Assembly (NCBI GenBank): GCA_030847615.1
Contig: JAUMIR010000001.1
Span: 444,284,687 to 444,348,686 of the forward strand
Direction of reading: 5' to 3'
From: Gambelia wislizenii
Lineage: Eukaryota > Chordata > Lepidosauria > Squamata > Crotaphytidae
Length of the DNA stretch: 64,000 bases
The position numbers and the translations under genes were made by a program. Each line of letters opens with the position of its first letter. The stretch's first letter is position 1. Below the pieces are notes generated by a model. It saw nothing but the letters and a program-made list of their open reading frames with translations. It did no database searches and was not told where the DNA came from. Positions 61,237 through 64,000 of this stretch are shown here, piece by piece.

Positions 61237-62074
61237 ATACTGAGAAAGGAATGCCACCATCACTAAAAGTTAGCATGGGTTTCCCAAAAACAAGTCATGC
61301 CAGACTATTCTTATCTCTCTTTTTTAATATATATAATTTTTATTAACACCTAACTTTCATAATATAAACAACCATAGATGGTTAAATGACAAACAAAAAA
61401 TGAAAAAGACAAATACCTACAGTGCAATCAGCCTAATCTACATAACACAACATCTACAAACTACACATGCTAATAAACTATGTATCAAAAAACAAATAAA
61501 TACTATTGATTTCCAACTTGCATACTAATGCTTATAATATCAAATTGTTTACTTCCTCTATGTTATAGTATAATAAATACTTCTACTTGTTTTTCCTATC
61601 TATTATTCTTCAAATCCTAAAATTACTGTTTTACCCCACCATTTCCCCTCATAAAATATGTAAGTTATCAATTCCAACTCCTCTTAAAAACTATTTGGTA
61701 ATCTTTCTCTCATATTTGTAAACTTGTCCATTTCAGTAAAGTTATACAATTTTTAAAGCCAAGCTTCTTGGGTAGGTATGTCTATACTCTTCCGCTTCAG
61801 AGTGTAGAGAACTCTGCTCACTGTAATCATATATTGTAAAATTATTCCATATTTATTCTCCAGCTGGTGGTCCATCAATCCCAGTAAAAAAAAAGAAAAG
61901 AAGAAGAAAAAGAAGAAGAAGAATATGGACATACCTAATAATAATAATAATAATAATAATATAAAAATATAATAATAATAATATTTATTTTTTATACCCC
62001 GCCCCTCTGCTAAAAACAATTAGGATGGCCTACACAAGAAGCTTGGCTTTTAAAATTTCTTATATCTTTTTTTG
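61237..62074. other. AT-rich DNA with GAA and TAA microsatellites
   Basis: An (AAG)n-like run lies at 61888-61924, (TAA)n at 61938-61982, and a LINE/SINE tail piece TTTTTTATACCCCGCCCCTC at about 61988-62010. No gene. Confidence 0.6.
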
Positions 62075-63235
62075 ATAGAGTTCTTGTAACATCTACTTGG
62101 TAGATGAAGGGAATGCTGTGGATGTAGCATATCTTGATTTCAGTAAGGCCTTCAGCAAGGTCCCCCATCATCTTTTGGTAAACAAGCTAGTAAAATGTGT
62201 GCTAGACAATGTTACTGTTAGGTGGATTTGTAATTGGTTGACCAATTGAACCCAAAGAGTACTCACCAATGGCTCCTCTTTATCCTGGAGAGAAGCATCT
62301 AGTGGGGTGCCACAGGGTTCTGTCCTGGGCCCAGTGCTATTCAACATCTTTATAAATGACTTGGGTGATAGCATGCTTATCAAATTTGCAAATGACACTA
62401 AATTAGGAGTAACTAATACTCCAGAGGGCAGGATCAGAATTCAAATTACCACAACAGATTAGAGAGCTGGGCCAAAACTAACAAAATGAATTTCAACAGG
62501 GAAAAATGTAAGCTACTACACTTAGGAATTAAAAATGAACTGCATAGCTCTAGAATAGGTAATACCTGGCTTGACAACAGTCCATGTGAAAGGGATATAG
62601 GAGTCTTAATAGACCACAAGCTGAACATGAATGAACAGTGTGATGTGGCAGCTAAAGAGGCCAACATGATTCTGGTCTGTATCAATACAAGTATAGTGTC
62701 CAACTTGAGGAAAGTAATAGCACCACTCGATTCTGCTTTGGTCAGACCTCACCTGGAATACTGTGTCCAGTTCTGGTCACCACAGTTCAAGAAGGAAATG
62801 AAGGTTTCCTTCATTTCAGAGGGTGACCAAAATGGTAAAAGGTGACAAAAATGGTAAAAGCCATGGAGGAGTGGCTTAGGGAGCTGGATCTGTTTAGCCT
62901 GGAGAAGAGAAGGTTAAGACTTGATCCATGTTTAAATATTTGAAGGGTGTCATATTTTAGAAGGAGGAAGGTTTTTTCTGCTGCTTCAGCGAGTAGGGCA
63001 TGGAGCAACGGATTCAAACTATAGGGAGAGATTCAGGGAGAACTTTCTGATGATAAGAGCTGTTTGACAATGGAATACACTGCTTTGGAGTGTGGTGGAG
63101 TCTCCTTGTCTGGAGGTTTTTAAACAGAGGCTGGATGGTTATCTGTTGGGAGTGCTTTGATTGTGTATTCCGATTGGCAGGGGCTGGACTGGATGACCCT
63201 TCTGGTCTCTTACCAGTCTTTGATTCTATTCTACG
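62075..63235 (+). mobile_element. CR1 LINE, 3' half, decayed
   Basis: Frames in order: A-Y-L-D-F-S-K-A-F, then S-G-V-P-Q-G-S-V-L-G-P-V-L-F-N-I-F-I-N-D-L, then F-A-N-D-T-K-L (A-D-D of the catalytic site reads A-N-D). After that come N-R-E-K-C-K-L-L-H-L-G and [13 protein letters not shown]. Frameshifts near 62430 and 62800, a short local duplication of GGTAAAAG near 62835-62860, and the CR1 3' UTR to about 63235 are present. The altered catalytic residue and stops show it is dead. Confidence 0.92.
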
Positions 63236-63487
63236 AGCAGGAATAGCTCTCTGTCTATAAGTACCCTTATACTGGGGGGCCTATATATTTTTCCACTGTT
63301 AAATTTTCATCCATGTATGAATTTAATTTTCTTCATACATCTGTTGTTTTTCACCCCCTTTCTATATAATCTCTTTCATTGGTCCAAACGTGATCAAAAG
63401 TCCACTGTTTATTTCCTGTTCAGTTTCATTTTTCTAAAGGATCCCCATATGCAGGGAATAATATAAGCCACATAGTTTTACACAAAG

Positions 63488-64000
63488 ACTGGTGCCAAGA
63501 TTGACAAAGAGATCGACCACAGATTAGCAAAGGCATATAGTGCATTTGGAAGACTTTACAAAAGAGTCTGGAGTAATAAACACCTGAGGCAAAGCACAAA
63601 AATCAGTGTGTATAGAGCCATTATACTGTCTACTCTCCTTTATGGGTCTGAAACATGGGTCACCTATCGCCAACACTTACAACTCCTCGAACGCTTTCAT
63701 CAGCGCGGTATACACACAATCCTAAATATACACTGGACTAACTACGTGACGAAAGTTGCTGTCCTTGAGCAAGCAGGGATCACCAGCATTGAGACCATGA
63801 TATTGAGAACACAGCTGCGCTGGGCAGGGCACATTTCTAGGATGGAGAACCATCGCCTACCAAAAATAGTACTCTACGGTGAACTCGCCACGGGTCAGCA
63901 TAAGAGGGGTGTTCCAAAAAAGCGATACAAGGACTCCCTGAAACAACATCTCAGGCTTGGCCAAATTGATCACCAACAATGGTCCGCCCTAGCCTCACAT
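63488..64000 (+). mobile_element. LINE C-terminal end, copy 2 (runs off the window)
   Basis: It begins at GCCAAGATTGACAAAGAGAT and is nearly identical to 60437-60955, including Y-G-S-E-T-W and Q-L-R-W-A-G-H. It carries W-T-N-Y-V-T-K where copy 1 is frameshifted, so it is less damaged there. It is truncated at its 5' end and cut by the window end. Confidence 0.9.

Overview
This window looks like nuclear DNA from a squamate reptile, most likely an iguanian-type lizard. Three things point that way. It holds a single-copy vertebrate homeobox gene with introns. Its repeats are a mix of BovB/RTE, CR1, L2 and Penelope-like retroelements. It also has reptile-style SINEs (tRNA-derived and 5S rRNA-derived) and many short terminal-inverted-repeat DNA transposons (MITEs). 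I cannot name the species. No bacterial, plasmid, phage or CRISPR features and no retroviral genome were seen.

The only host gene I can support is VSX2 (CHX10), the paired-like CVC homeobox regulator of retinal progenitors and bipolar cells, on the + strand. Three coding exons are visible: 45389-45908, 47550-47634 and 51673-51796. They give 243 in-frame codons, with consensus splice sites and matching phases. The open frame stops at homeodomain position 46. The recognition helix, CVC domain and C-terminus must lie beyond base 64000, so intron 3 exceeds 12.2 kb. A TATA box, an inverted CCAAT box and a strong CpG island mark the promoter.

The first 45 kb is the 5' intergenic region. Its first 31 kb is crowded with transposons: a BovB copy carrying three later insertions (2.2-5.1 kb), an internally deleted BovB (6.7-7.2 kb), a GC-rich minisatellite (8.3-8.9 kb), CR1 (9.2 kb), L2 (10.3-11.8 kb), a Penelope-like element with a mutated catalytic motif (14.7-16.8 kb), a hAT element with a perfect 8-bp target duplication (16.9-17.8 kb), and several Harbinger-like and Tigger-like MITEs. 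A long near-perfect palindrome lies at 31.1-31.3 kb.

From 32 to 45 kb the DNA is AT-rich with fewer repeats, and is the best place for VSX2 regulatory DNA. It contains a TAATTAGC site, the published preferred VSX2 site, inside a dyad at 35.0 kb, and palindromic TAATTA and GGATTA sites at 43.5-43.7 kb. VSX2 intron 1 carries a 5S-derived SINE, intron 2 a 436-bp inverted duplication, and intron 3 many MITEs, SINEs, CR1, and two copies of one LINE 3' end at 60.4 and 63.5 kb. Repeat families were assigned by eye from motifs, so family names are less certain than the structures described.
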